A stretch of DNA of 55,073 nucleotides from Candidatus Woesearchaeota archaeon (GTDB taxonomy: Archaea > Nanobdellota > Nanobdellia > Woesearchaeales > 21-14-0-10-32-9), in contig JAIPET010000008.1 of NCBI GenBank assembly GCA_021736975.1, positions 1 through 55,073 of the forward strand, written 5' to 3'. Positions within the stretch are counted from its first letter, which is position 1, and the number at the start of each line of letters is the position of its first letter. The notes under the pieces are model-generated. The model was not told the DNA's origin. It saw nothing but the letters and a program-made list of their open reading frames with translations, and did no database searches. Made by a program: the position numbers and the translations under genes. Shown piece by piece: positions 26,014 through 34,686 of this stretch.

Positions 26014-26691
26014 ATGGTAGGAAAATTAACTGGTGGGAAAGTCACTGAATTGTTACAGAAGGTTATACTTGATAATAATTTAGAAAATATTTATGGGTAT
26101 GTAATTAAGTTTGGTTCAGAGAATTTTTCAAGTCATAAATTTGCGGATCTTGATTTAAGTTTTAGTCCTAAATCAAAAGAAACTATTGTGAAAGATTATT
26201 TATCGCATATGACTGTTTTAGAAGAATTAAAAAATATTTTGATTAAAGATTATAGTTCTGATCTTGTTCCATTTCCCAAAGAATGTTATAAGTATGAGGT
26301 TGCTGTTTTAAGTGATAGAAAATCTTCTGAAGTTTTTCTTCATAATATTTATTGTCTTGATTTTGAGGATGTGTTTAAATCAACTCCTTTAACAAGTAGA
26401 GTTTTCGAAAGTGATAATTTTGGAATTTTAACTGGAGATATAAAAAATGATGTAAAATTAGATTCTCTTTTAAAACATTATTTTTTTATGGCTGTGTCTC
26501 AGGATATAACTTTATCAAATTATTCTAAAGAAAATTTATCTCAAAAAGTTATTTTGCTTGATAATTTTATGAATAAGCATTTATTTGGAGTTAAACAAGA
26601 ACCACTTAAAATTATGAGTTTTGAAGAGTCTAAATTTGTTTTTGAAAATGTTCTTTACAAAATAGCGGATTATTTCAATTTAGAATATTAA
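26014..26691 (+). CDS. Nucleotidyltransferase-fold protein, paralogue 2
   Basis: 225 aa from ATG 26014. IKFGSENFSSHKFADLDLSF gives the G-S-x9-D-x-D motif at exactly the residue numbers of the upstream paralogue (34-35, 45, 47), which supports this start. Shared blocks: SDLVPFPKECYKYEV, FLHNIYCLDFEDVF, DITLSNYSKEN. Spacing of five bases from the upstream stop shows an operon. The pair arose by tandem duplication, now well diverged. No HEPN partner is seen nearby. Confidence 0.72.
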   Translation: MVGKLTGGKVTELLQKVILDNNLENIYGYVIKFGSENFSSHKFADLDLSFSPKSKETIVKDYLSHMTVLEELKNILIKDYSSDLVPFPKECYKYEVAVLSDRKSSEVFLHNIYCLDFEDVFKSTPLTSRVFESDNFGILTGDIKNDVKLDSLLKHYFFMAVSQDITLSNYSKENLSQKVILLDNFMNKHLFGVKQEPLKIMSFEESKFVFENVLYKIADYFNLEY

Positions 26692-26732
26692 ATCAATAAC
26701 CTTTTTTAATGAGAACTTAATTCTTGTTTGTT

Positions 26733-27959
26733 ATGACAGATTCAATGATGTCTTCTTCGGACATAAAGCGCATGGAAAAACAAGCTTATCGTATGGTTGG
26801 TACGCATAGCGCTGTTAAAACTTGTGGCTGGACTAAAAAGATGCTTAAAGGTGAAGGTGGTTGTTATAAATTAAAATTTTATGGCATAATGAGTCATCAG
26901 TGTATGCAGATGACTACGAGTATGAGTTGTGCTAATCGTTGTAGTTTTTGTTGGCGTGATTATAAGGCTCCTGTTAGTAAGGAGTGGAAGTGGGAAGTTA
27001 ATGAGCCTGCGTTTATTTTGGCTGAAAGTTTAAAGGCTCATGATAAATTGTTGCAAGGTTTTAAGGGTAATGATAAAACTTCAAGGGCAGTTTATGATCA
27101 ATCAAAAATTCCAAAGCATGTTGCTTTGTCTTTAACTGGCGAGCCTATTATTTATCCCAAGATTAATGGTTTGTTAAAATTATTTAATGAAAAAGGAATT
27201 TCAACATTTCTGGTTACTAATGCGCAGTATTGGGAACAAATCAGGGATTTAGAACCTGTTACTCAACTTTATCTTTCAATTGATGCGCCTAATAAAGAAA
27301 TCTTAAAAGAAGTTGATGTTCCTTTATTTTCTGATTATTGGGAGCGAATGAATAATTCGCTTGATGAATTAAAAAAGAAAACTGATAGAACTTGTATAAG
27401 GCTGACGATTGTAAAAGGAGTAAATGACAAAGAACCAGAAAATTATGCGAAGCTAATTAAAAAAGGAGATCCTGATTTTATTGAAGTTAAGGGTTATATG
27501 TTTGTTGGCGCTAGTATGGATAGGTTAAAAAAAGAAAATATGCCTTGGCATGAAGAAGTTGTTTCTTTTTCAAAAGAAATTAATAATTTTCTTGATAATT
27601 ATGAAATTGTTTCTGAACATGTTCCTTCAAGAGTTGTTTTTTTAGCTAAGAAAAAATTTAAGATTGATAATGAGTGGAGAACGTGGATTGATTTTAAGAA
27701 GTGGGATGAATTAATAAATTCTAAAAATGATTTTTCTACTATGGATTATATTAAAAAGACTCCTCAAATTGGTCTTAGTGGTCGAAATACTAAAAGTGAA
27801 GTTGAAGCTAAAAAGTTAAAAGAATTAAAGACTAAAGAAAATGAATTGCTTGCAAAAGAAAAAGGTATTTTTGTGAATGAAGACGAAGATGAACTTGATT
27901 TTTGGAAAGAAAATGTTGATGATGAATCAAAGGATTCTGATCGAGGGGATGGTTGTTAA
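26733..27959 (+). CDS. taw1: S-adenosyl-L-methionine-dependent tRNA 4-demethylwyosine synthase TYW1
   Basis: 408 aa radical SAM enzyme that builds the tricyclic base at G37 of tRNA-Phe. Radical SAM cluster ligands are Cys66, Cys70 and Cys73 (SCANRCSFC). Cys31, Cys44 and Cys57 are spaced 13 and 13 apart, as for the second cluster of archaeal TYW1 (known of the family). SLTGEPIIYPKI is the conserved GEP region. An acidic C-terminal tail (DEDELDFWKENVDDE) extends it. Start ATG 26733 lies about 25 bases after TTTTTTAAT. Confidence 0.95.
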   Translation: MTDSMMSSSDIKRMEKQAYRMVGTHSAVKTCGWTKKMLKGEGGCYKLKFYGIMSHQCMQMTTSMSCANRCSFCWRDYKAPVSKEWKWEVNEPAFILAESLKAHDKLLQGFKGNDKTSRAVYDQSKIPKHVALSLTGEPIIYPKINGLLKLFNEKGISTFLVTNAQYWEQIRDLEPVTQLYLSIDAPNKEILKEVDVPLFSDYWERMNNSLDELKKKTDRTCIRLTIVKGVNDKEPENYAKLIKKGDPDFIEVKGYMFVGASMDRLKKENMPWHEEVVSFSKEINNFLDNYEIVSEHVPSRVVFLAKKKFKIDNEWRTWIDFKKWDELINSKNDFSTMDYIKKTPQIGLSGRNTKSEVEAKKLKELKTKENELLAKEKGIFVNEDEDELDFWKENVDDESKDSDRGDGC

Positions 27960-27960
27960 G

Positions 27961-28506
27961 TTAATATTTTTCTTTTGAGTTTAACTTTTCATAATTTATA
28001 TATCCATTATGTTTTTTTATATATTCGCGTATATTGTTTAATTGTTTTGTGGTGCAGTTTGGATAAATTATGAAACTATGTTCATAAATTATTAATTTTG
28101 GTGGCAGATTAAATAGTTCTTGAATAATTTTTGGTAAACAAAGAAAATTGTCTATTTGTGATATTAGATATTTTTCTTTATTGTATTTGTTTAATAGATT
28201 TTTAAATGGAGTTAAGCTCAAATTTAATTCTTTTTCGTCTTGTAATGATTCATCGTTTAATTTATGTTCTATTGTTGTTTTATCTATGATTTTTTGTGGC
28301 AAAAGTACCTTCATTGTTTGTTTAAATTGGTTGTTAATAATTTTGTTTAAAAGTTCATTATTTTTTTTAATTTGAGAGGTATATTTTTGTATTAAGTTTA
28401 GCGCATTCATTGAATGATTTTCAATTATTTCTGTGTATATTGCGATAGAGTTATTTTCTTCATTTTTTGCACTTTGATATATTCCAAGTTTTGCATCTTC
28501 TTTCAT
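27961..28506 (-). CDS. Hypothetical protein, helical
   Basis: 181 aa from ATG 28506 (MKEDAKLGIYQS), preferred because ATTAATATTA sits about 20 bases upstream; a longer frame exists to 28554. Helical and charged, with LPPKLIIYEHSFIIYPNCTT near 150. No recognised domain. It converges with TYW1 (one base apart) and diverges from the TrmB-type regulator, which may control it. Confidence 0.6.
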   Translation of the reverse strand: MKEDAKLGIYQSAKNEENNSIAIYTEIIENHSMNALNLIQKYTSQIKKNNELLNKIINNQFKQTMKVLLPQKIIDKTTIEHKLNDESLQDEKELNLSLTPFKNLLNKYNKEKYLISQIDNFLCLPKIIQELFNLPPKLIIYEHSFIIYPNCTTKQLNNIREYIKKHNGYINYEKLNSKEKY

Positions 28507-28608
28507 TTTATAATGTTTAGTAATATTAATTATTATTTTAATTTTTATAACCACTTTTGTGATAACAATAGCAAAATTTTTATATATTTATTATTTTTCT
28601 ATGTTAAA

Positions 28609-29355
28609 ATGGATTTAGAGGCATTAGAAGATTTAGGTTTGACAAAAGCGGAAATTAAAGTGTTCATAACTTTACTTGATTTGGGATCTTCTAAAGCAGG
28701 GTCAATAGTTGAACGTTCAGGTCTTCAAAATGCGGTAGTTCATAGAACATTTCATTCTTTAGTTGAAAAAGGTCTATTAACTTATGTTTATGATGGGAAA
28801 TCAAAAATTTATCAGGTTATAGAACCTAAAGAGTTATTGAATTTTTTAGAAGACAAAAAAGATAGATTAAATAAATTGTTACCTGAATTAGAGGCTAGAA
28901 AATTAAAAAAATTAGATGAACCTAAAGTTGCTATGTATAGAGGATCAAAAGGTGTTAAAGAATTGCTTTTAAAATTGATTTCTAAAAAAAATGTTTTTTA
29001 TTATTCTTATGGTGGTCCGTTTCAAGCGCATGATTTATTTGGAGATTTTTTTTGGAAGAATTTTCATAGAAGACGAATTGAAAATCATATTGTTGCAAAA
29101 ATAATTTTTAACAATTCTTTAAAATGGTGGGCGGATGAACTTAATAAGCAAAAATTTACTAAAGTTAATGTTTTTGATAGCAATTATGAAGAATGTTCTG
29201 AAACAATTATTTCTGGAGAATATGTAGCTATAATAATATATTTGGATAAACCATTCGGGTTTTTAATCTCGTCTAAAGATGTTTCAAATTCTTATAAGAA
29301 TTTTTTTAATTATTTGTGGCTTGCATCAGCAGATATGGATCGTTCAAAAAAATAA
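28609..29355 (+). CDS. TrmB-family transcriptional regulator
   Basis: 248 aa. N-terminal winged helix typical of TrmB: LEDLGLTKAEIKVFITLLDL (5-24), SIVERSGLQNAVVHRTFHSL (33-52), then wing EKGLLTYVYDGKSKIYQVIEP. A helical linker (LEDKKDRLNKLLPELEARKL) joins a C-terminal effector domain resembling the TrmB phospholipase-D-like fold. ATG 28609 is about 25 bases after TTTTTATATATTT, so leaderless. Sugar-responsive control is known of the family; the ligand here is unknown. Confidence 0.88.
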   Translation: MDLEALEDLGLTKAEIKVFITLLDLGSSKAGSIVERSGLQNAVVHRTFHSLVEKGLLTYVYDGKSKIYQVIEPKELLNFLEDKKDRLNKLLPELEARKLKKLDEPKVAMYRGSKGVKELLLKLISKKNVFYYSYGGPFQAHDLFGDFFWKNFHRRRIENHIVAKIIFNNSLKWWADELNKQKFTKVNVFDSNYEECSETIISGEYVAIIIYLDKPFGFLISSKDVSNSYKNFFNYLWLASADMDRSKK

Positions 29356-29406
29356 TTAATGCAAACACAGTATATTTATTTTATATTGTGTTTTCTTTAG
29401 TTAAAA

Positions 29407-30564
29407 TTATGTATGTTTTGTTTTTTCATTTAGATATATTCCTTGGTGTTCCCATTCGTTTATGAATAAATTAGGATTGATATCTTTTTCTGATTTTAAT
29501 ACGCCATAATTTTTTATTTTATTTTCTGCTAGCATTTTAGCGACTATTCCTAGTGAATATCCTGTTGTTCTTTGCATTGCTGTATGGTTTGTTTTTTCAT
29601 TTTGAAAATCTATCGTGGTTAATATGTGTTTTTTATTTTTTATTTTTGTTTCTATTTGTAATATTAACATATCAGGTCCTTTGAATGTTATTTGTTTTTC
29701 TAATTCTTTTTCATATGTTTTTCTTGGCGTAGTTTTTTCCCCGTTATGCGTAATTTGTTTTTCTGAAAAAAATCCTTTTTCTTTGTGTTCTAATATTTGT
29801 TTAAAATGTCCTGGGTGTCTTAGAGTTTTATATTCTAAATTTTCGATTTGTCCGTCATACGTTTGTGTTAGGGTCGATGAGCCTCCAGAGGTATATGCTG
29901 CTTCTAATTCTAAACTGCCATTTGGAAGTCTGTCGTCTTTTATTATTAATGTTTCAAGTCCTGTTAATGAGTCAACTAGTTGTGTTTGTTTATTTTTTAA
30001 TATTTCAGTTGGTTCTTTATATTCATTTATTAGTCCGTGAACTCCAAAAACTAGTTCATATTCTAATTTGTTTTTTGGAATTTTTGGTAATCCTCCAACT
30101 AATATTTTTAGTTTTTCTGGCAAGCCATATTTATCTATTAAGTATTTTGATAAAACGCTTACAGCGCCAGGAGCTACTCCGAAATCAGGTAAGATTTTTA
30201 CTTTCGCATTTTTTGCAAATTGATCTAACAAGAATTGTTTTTTTACTACGTTATTATTTCCTCCTGCATCTATCATGTGTGTTTCTGAACTTATTGCCGC
30301 TTCTGTTATGTTTTCATTTAATTCATAATTTGCAGTGCTTATTACTACGTCTTTGTCTTTTAAAATATTATATGTGTCTATAAAATTTGATGCATCTAAT
30401 TGTTTGATTTTTATTCTTTCATCTTGCAATCTTAGTTTTGTTGATATTAATGCTTCTTCGTTTATATCTATAAGGGTTATTTGTTTGGTGTTATGTTTGT
30501 TTAATAGGTAGTGTGCTACTGCTTCTCCCATCATGCCTGATCCTATGATTGTGTAATTATGCAT
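29407..30564 (-). CDS. Saccharopine dehydrogenase-like oxidoreductase
   Basis: 385 aa. Rossmann NAD(P)-binding start YTIIGSGMMGEAVAHYL with GSGMMG (8-13). The family's DAGGNN (109-114), DFGVAPGAVSVLS and a C-terminal closing AMQRTTGYSLGIVAKML are visible, resembling archaeal lysine 6-dehydrogenase/carboxynorspermidine synthase-type enzymes. Exact substrate is not fixed by the sequence. Overlaps the upstream gene by eight bases, so the two form an operon. Confidence 0.85.
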   Translation of the reverse strand: MHNYTIIGSGMMGEAVAHYLLNKHNTKQITLIDINEEALISTKLRLQDERIKIKQLDASNFIDTYNILKDKDVVISTANYELNENITEAAISSETHMIDAGGNNNVVKKQFLLDQFAKNAKVKILPDFGVAPGAVSVLSKYLIDKYGLPEKLKILVGGLPKIPKNKLEYELVFGVHGLINEYKEPTEILKNKQTQLVDSLTGLETLIIKDDRLPNGSLELEAAYTSGGSSTLTQTYDGQIENLEYKTLRHPGHFKQILEHKEKGFFSEKQITHNGEKTTPRKTYEKELEKQITFKGPDMLILQIETKIKNKKHILTTIDFQNEKTNHTAMQRTTGYSLGIVAKMLAENKIKNYGVLKSEKDINPNLFINEWEHQGIYLNEKTKHT

Positions 30565-31159
30565 TTAGGATTCCTCTTGCACATTCATTTTTGTATTCGC
30601 ATTTGAAACCTATTTTTCCATCGTAACAAGTTTTGTTTTTTATGTCTAGTTTTATTATTTCATTTATGCATTTTTCTAAAATGTTTTCTTTGTTGTTTAA
30701 TTCGTCTAATATTTTATTTGTTCTTTCTTCGTCAAATATTAAATTCCTTATATTGTTTTTATATCCTAGATCTGTTAATAAGATTGAATCTTTAAAATTC
30801 ACTATTTTTGTTAAACCAATCGTGTGTGTGAATTTATATTTGTTTATTTCATTAATACCAAAAGAGCCTTGTTCTATGAATCCTACTACTGATTTTTTAT
30901 GATATACTTCAAATTCAGGTCTTTGACAGGTTGTTACTAGAAAAAGATATTTTTCATCATTTTCTTTCATTAAGTTTATATTTGGTTGAAAACAAGGATT
31001 TAGAAAATTTTCTGCACTAATTTCTATGTGTGGTTCTGTTTTGAATCCTTCGCCTTGTTCATTAAGAACATCTCTTATTGGTAATTTTGATGAAGGACTA
31101 TGATAAAAGTATTGCATTCTTCCAATGTGTTTTTTGTTCATTTGTATGTGGAAATTCAT
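30557..31159 (-). CDS. Hypothetical protein with C-terminal Cys cluster
   Basis: 200 aa. An N-terminal strand-rich region with LFLVTTCQRPEFEVYHKKSV and VVGFIEQGSFGI, and a helical C-terminus ending in TCYDGKIGFKCEYKNECARG, where Cys residues 182, 192 and 198 could bind metal or an Fe-S cluster. No family assigned. Translationally coupled to the saccharopine dehydrogenase-like gene. Confidence 0.6.
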   Translation of the reverse strand: MNFHIQMNKKHIGRMQYFYHSPSSKLPIRDVLNEQGEGFKTEPHIEISAENFLNPCFQPNINLMKENDEKYLFLVTTCQRPEFEVYHKKSVVGFIEQGSFGINEINKYKFTHTIGLTKIVNFKDSILLTDLGYKNNIRNLIFDEERTNKILDELNNKENILEKCINEIIKLDIKNKTCYDGKIGFKCEYKNECARGILNA

Positions 31160-31217
31160 ATTTACTAATAAATCTTACTTTCACAAAATAGATAAAGGGT
31201 TATTTTTTTAATTATAT

Positions 31218-32309
31218 ATGAAATTTCATTACATTTTATTGTTATTAGTGCTTTTCATTTCTGCGTGCACATCTGGAGGTGTTAATTTGGCAAATAATTC
31301 TTTAAATGATTCTTTAAATGGGTCTGATGTTAATTCAAATTTTAAATCAAAAATAGTTTCTTCTAAAGATTTAACAAAAACTTCGTCTGGTTCTTTAGTA
31401 GACGGTTCAAATCCTTCTTGGGCTGATGATTTAAGTGATGAGCAAAAAGATGTCTTGCTTAGTTGTGGTACGGAAAAACCTTTTTCTTCAGATTTATTGC
31501 ATGAAAAAAGAGAAGGCACATATGTTGCTGCAGGTTCTAAGACTCCATTATTCAGATCAGAAACAAAGTTTGATTCTGGTAGTGGTTGGCCTAGTTTTAC
31601 AAAGCCAATTAATAATGATAACATAATTTATAGAGAAGATACTAGTTTAGGTATGAAGAGAATTGAAGTTCTTTCAAAAGAAGGAGAACATTTAGGTCAT
31701 GTTTTTGATGACGGTCCTGGGCCTACGGGTGATAGATTTTGTATTAATGGAGTTGCTTTAGAATTTATTCCTGATGATGCAAATCCTGATGTTAAAGAAG
31801 CAATTTTTGCGGGCGGTTGTTTCTGGTGTATGGAAGCTGCTTTTGAAGATATGAATGGAGTTATTAGTGTTGAATCAGGTTATATTGGCGGAACTAAGCA
31901 AACGGCTAATTATAAAACTGTTAGTTCAGGAACTAGTGGTCATTACGAAGCTATAAAAATAAAATATTATGAAAGTTTAGTTTCTTATAAAGAATTAGCT
32001 GATTTTTTCTTACAGCAGATTGATCCTACTGATGATGGTGGTCAATTTGTTGATAGAGGTTCTCAGTATAGAACCGCAATTTTTTATGCTAGTGATGAAC
32101 AAAAAAGTGTTGCAGAGGAATCTTTGAAAGAGTTAGAAGAAAGTCAAAAATTTAGTGAACCTATTGTAACAAAAATCATTCCTGCATCAAACTTTTATTT
32201 GGCTGAAGATTATCATCAGGATTATTATAAGAAAAGTTCTGCTAGTTATCAAGCGTATGCTGATAATACGGGTAGAAAAGAATTCTTGAAAGATACTTGG
32301 GATGATTAA
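31218..32309 (+). CDS. Secreted lipoprotein peptide methionine sulfoxide reductase MsrB-MsrA fusion
   Basis: 363 aa. Repairs both stereoisomers of methionine sulfoxide. Signal peptide with lipobox ISAC (Cys17), a Ser/Asn-rich linker, then MsrB (about 66-185; KFDSGSGWPSF, catalytic Cys175 in GDRFCING) and MsrA (about 193-355; GCFWC at 200-204, with Cys201 catalytic). The CxxC zinc site of common MsrB is replaced (YVAAGSKTPLF). Order B-A is the reverse of many bacterial fusions. Faces the outside, suggesting oxidative stress at the cell surface; likely acquired from bacteria (inference). Confidence 0.93.
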   Translation: MKFHYILLLLVLFISACTSGGVNLANNSLNDSLNGSDVNSNFKSKIVSSKDLTKTSSGSLVDGSNPSWADDLSDEQKDVLLSCGTEKPFSSDLLHEKREGTYVAAGSKTPLFRSETKFDSGSGWPSFTKPINNDNIIYREDTSLGMKRIEVLSKEGEHLGHVFDDGPGPTGDRFCINGVALEFIPDDANPDVKEAIFAGGCFWCMEAAFEDMNGVISVESGYIGGTKQTANYKTVSSGTSGHYEAIKIKYYESLVSYKELADFFLQQIDPTDDGGQFVDRGSQYRTAIFYASDEQKSVAEESLKELEESQKFSEPIVTKIIPASNFYLAEDYHQDYYKKSSASYQAYADNTGRKEFLKDTWDD

Positions 32310-32575
32310 GTCTTATATGCTTCGTCGTGATGTGTGAAAGAAACAAATTCTATTGATTTATTTTCTTCTAAGATTTTATAAATAAGAACAAAGCTTTTCA
32401 TAATGTGTACTCTTCTTAATCCTGATAATTCATTTTTTAACGGTTTGAACTGTTCAGGATTTTGAAGAATTTGTTTTATCTTTTTTGATATTGCTTCTTT
32501 TAATTGTTTATTCTTTGCAGTTTTCTTTTTTATTGCTTTTTTGCATGATTCTTTTATTCTCAATTCATATTTCAT
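32306..32575 (-). CDS. RelE/ParE-family toxin
   Basis: 89 aa basic protein with the RelE fold order: KKAIKKKTAKNKQLKEAISK helix, PEQFKPLKNELSGLRRVHI loop and strand, SFVLIYKILEENKSIEFVSF, and HHDEAYKT at the C-terminus. RelE toxins cut mRNA at the ribosome (known of the family). ATG overlaps the antitoxin stop by four bases. Ends four bases into the convergent msrBA end. Confidence 0.85.
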   Translation of the reverse strand: MKYELRIKESCKKAIKKKTAKNKQLKEAISKKIKQILQNPEQFKPLKNELSGLRRVHIMKSFVLIYKILEENKSIEFVSFTHHDEAYKT

Positions 32576-32859
32576 TTGAATATGTCTGAGACAGAATTAA
32601 TCTTTAAACTCTTTTCTTGTTTGGTTCCGGACAGCTTCCGGAGAAATTCTTTTTTTAATGGCAGTTCATCAACAGGGTGCCAGTCTGTTTCTTCACAGTA
32701 TTGAATGTCTTTTTTGGTTATTTTACCTGTACGTATAAATTTTTCAAATATTATTTTCTTTTTTGTTTCCTGCCGTGCTATTTCTGACCAGTTTATCCAT
32801 GATTTTTTCTTAATTTTATTCCAGGTTTCATCTTCTAGCGGTATTGTTATTGAGACCAT
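32572..32859 (-). CDS. Antitoxin of the RelE-type module
   Basis: 95 aa. N-terminal VSITIPLEDETWNKIKKKSW then NWSEIARQETKKK is a ribbon-helix-helix DNA-binding pattern; the C-terminus (DWHPVDELPLKKEFLRKLSG) would wrap the toxin. Operon order antitoxin-toxin with ATGA overlap is typical. An extra short RHH gene lies eight bases upstream. Confidence 0.8.
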   Translation of the reverse strand: MVSITIPLEDETWNKIKKKSWINWSEIARQETKKKIIFEKFIRTGKITKKDIQYCEETDWHPVDELPLKKEFLRKLSGTKQEKSLKINSVSDIFK

Positions 32860-32866
32860 TTTTAAT

Positions 32867-32989
32867 TCATTTAATTTGTTTAAGTTTTTCTTTAAATTTC
32901 ATTTTTAGGTATTGTGATATGTTTATGTCAGGAAATTTATCTAATTCTTTTTTCATATCTTTTGGTATTGATACAGTTATTGATTTCAT
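32867..32989 (-). CDS. Small ribbon-helix-helix protein upstream of the toxin-antitoxin pair
   Basis: 40 aa: MKSITVSIPKDMKKELDKFP then DINISQYLKMKFKEKLKQIK. A beta strand and two helices match a complete CopG/Arc-type RHH without any toxin-neutralising tail. It shares the opening pattern of the following antitoxin, so it may be a repressor for the operon or a truncated duplicate. Confidence 0.6.
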   Translation of the reverse strand: MKSITVSIPKDMKKELDKFPDINISQYLKMKFKEKLKQIK

Positions 32990-32994
32990 TTTAC

Positions 32995-33006
32995 ACGAAT
33001 ATTCGT
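32995..33006. promoter_or_regulatory. Palindromic operator of the toxin-antitoxin operon
   Basis: ACGAATATTCGT, a perfect 12-base palindrome just before the small RHH gene and about 20-30 bases after TTTAAATATT (33024-33033), at the expected transcription start. Suits RHH-protein autorepression. Confidence 0.6.
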
Positions 33007-33040
33007 ATGTTTATGAGAATTAGTTTAAATATTTTTTGGG

Positions 33041-34012
33041 TTATTCTTCGAAAATTAATTTCTTGCTTGGAAATACGTGATCTTCATACATAATTGCTGT
33101 TTCTACTTTATTTATTATGTCTGAGAATTCTTCTGTTAGATTTGATATTATTTTGTTGTATTCTAGATAGTTATCACACATTATTTCAAGTTCTACATCC
33201 CAAGGACTTATTTGTCTGACAAAGTGTATTATTTTGGGCTGTCTGAGTGTGTATTCTATTAATTTTGTTTCATCTTTTTTACTTAAATTTTTGAAGTAGA
33301 GAAATGTCTTAAAGAATTCTTTTCCGAGTTTATGATGGTCAGTTACTACTTTGTATCTTAATATTATTTTTTCTTGCTCCATTTTTTTTATTCTATTTCT
33401 TATTATATCTGTTGTTACATTGTACTTTCGGGCTATTTCTGTGATATTTACTCTTGCATTTTTCATAAGTTCTTTCAAAATTTTTGTTTCTATTTTATCC
33501 AATTTAATGAATTGTTGAGTTTCAAACATTGTGTTCCATCCAAGATCTGTTTCATAGAGGTCTTTTCGATCGCAGTAGTTTATGCTTACTATTGATGCTG
33601 TTTTGCTTTCCAAAATAAGCTCTTTGTATTTTGAGAATAGTTTATTTTTTAGTTCAAAGAATTCGTTGTTGTTTTTTACAAAATAGGTTAAACCAAAATC
33701 CCACGCTCCGTCTGCTGTTCCAAGCCAGAATAATCTTTTTTCATTTTTTAATTCTTGTATCATTTGCTTTTTTTGTTCTGGTTTATTCGATATTTTTAGG
33801 TATAATTTGGCGGAAGAGTATCCGAGTCTTGGCAAATCTATCCATATTGTGAATCCTTTTATTATTTCTTCTTCTTGTAGTTTTTTTATTCTGTATCTTA
33901 CTGACTCTTTGCTTCTTCCGACTATCTTGGCGAGTTTGGTGTCTGGTATTCTTGCATTTTTATCAAGTTCATAAATTATTCGTTTATCAATTTTATCCAT
34001 TGTAATCATCAT
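33041..34012 (-). CDS. Tandem Lrp/AsnC-type transcriptional regulator
   Basis: 323 aa with two winged-helix-plus-ligand units. First HTH: IDKRIIYELDKNARIPDTKL then AKIVGRSKESVRYRIKKLQ (8-45). Second: KIETKILKELMKNARVNITE then IARKYNVTTDIIRNRIKKME (about 172-210). Each is followed by an RAM-like alpha/beta stretch. Starts about 25 bases after ATTATATAAATAA, so leaderless; a palindrome lies at its transcription start. Divergent from an AlaE-like exporter gene, which suggests amino-acid-responsive control of that gene. Confidence 0.85.
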   Translation of the reverse strand: MMITMDKIDKRIIYELDKNARIPDTKLAKIVGRSKESVRYRIKKLQEEEIIKGFTIWIDLPRLGYSSAKLYLKISNKPEQKKQMIQELKNEKRLFWLGTADGAWDFGLTYFVKNNNEFFELKNKLFSKYKELILESKTASIVSINYCDRKDLYETDLGWNTMFETQQFIKLDKIETKILKELMKNARVNITEIARKYNVTTDIIRNRIKKMEQEKIILRYKVVTDHHKLGKEFFKTFLYFKNLSKKDETKLIEYTLRQPKIIHFVRQISPWDVELEIMCDNYLEYNKIISNLTEEFSDIINKVETAIMYEDHVFPSKKLIFEE

Positions 34013-34019
34013 ATTTTAG

Positions 34020-34035
34020 TAAATATGCGTATTTA
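34020..34035. promoter_or_regulatory. Palindromic site at the Lrp-type gene promoter
   Basis: TAAATA-TGCG-TATTTA, with perfect six-base arms, lies between the TATA box and the start of the tandem Lrp gene and within the shared region with the 34115 gene. Lrp proteins bind such AT-rich palindromes and autoregulate. Confidence 0.5.
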
Positions 34036-34114
34036 TTTATATAATTTTACAATTTTTTATTAAAAATAGAGCAATAATTTAATATACTATTTTTACTTCT
34101 AATAAGTAATAAAG

Positions 34115-34681
34115 ATGAATTTGACAAAAAAACATGTTGTTGACACAGGTAGTAGGGTGACTTACTCTGTATTTGTAGGAGCTCTTATAGACTATTTTTT
34201 GGGAGGATTAAGTGGGTGGGGAATTGTAAGTGCTAGATTTACCGCTACAGGAATAAATTCTGTGACCTCCGGTCCTTATGGTTGGTGGCAAGACAAATGG
34301 TATTCTCTTATGAAAGTAACTCCTGAAAAAAGAAAGCTGAAAGATATTTTTGATAAAAAAGACATTTCAGATTATTTAACTAAGCAAAATACTAAAGAAA
34401 TTTTGTTATATTCTGGAAGAAAATTATATCGTTGGTCTGCAGACATGCTTGCATTCAACACTTTTGAACCTTTTGTGTATGGGATTGCAAATTCAGTTGG
34501 ACAACTAATAGATGCGGGCGATGTTGATTTCAACCAAGTGTATGAAGGGATGAAAGGTGTTATGTATATTTCTCCGCTTGTAGCACCTACTATGCGTCTG
34601 GCGATAAGTGGAGGGAGAAAACTTTTTGGATTAAAAACTTCTGCTGAACTTGCAGAAAAAAATCTGGATGATATTATTTAA
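34115..34681 (+). CDS. AlaE-like alanine exporter family membrane protein
   Basis: 188 aa with about four hydrophobic stretches. Matches the pattern of AlaE: an N-terminal VVDTGSRVTYSVFVGALIDYF, the loop GPYGWWQDKWY (AlaE has WPYGMYRD) and WSADMLAFNTFEPFVYGIA (AlaE has LADILAYVTFQSPVYVAI). A 30-residue charged insert (KRKLKDIFDKKDISDYL) separates the halves. Export of L-alanine is known for the bacterial family; here it is inferred. Divergent from a tandem Lrp regulator, which fits amino-acid control. Codon use is less T-rich than usual for the strand. Confidence 0.75.
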   Translation: MNLTKKHVVDTGSRVTYSVFVGALIDYFLGGLSGWGIVSARFTATGINSVTSGPYGWWQDKWYSLMKVTPEKRKLKDIFDKKDISDYLTKQNTKEILLYSGRKLYRWSADMLAFNTFEPFVYGIANSVGQLIDAGDVDFNQVYEGMKGVMYISPLVAPTMRLAISGGRKLFGLKTSAELAEKNLDDII

Positions 34682-34686
34682 GAAGA

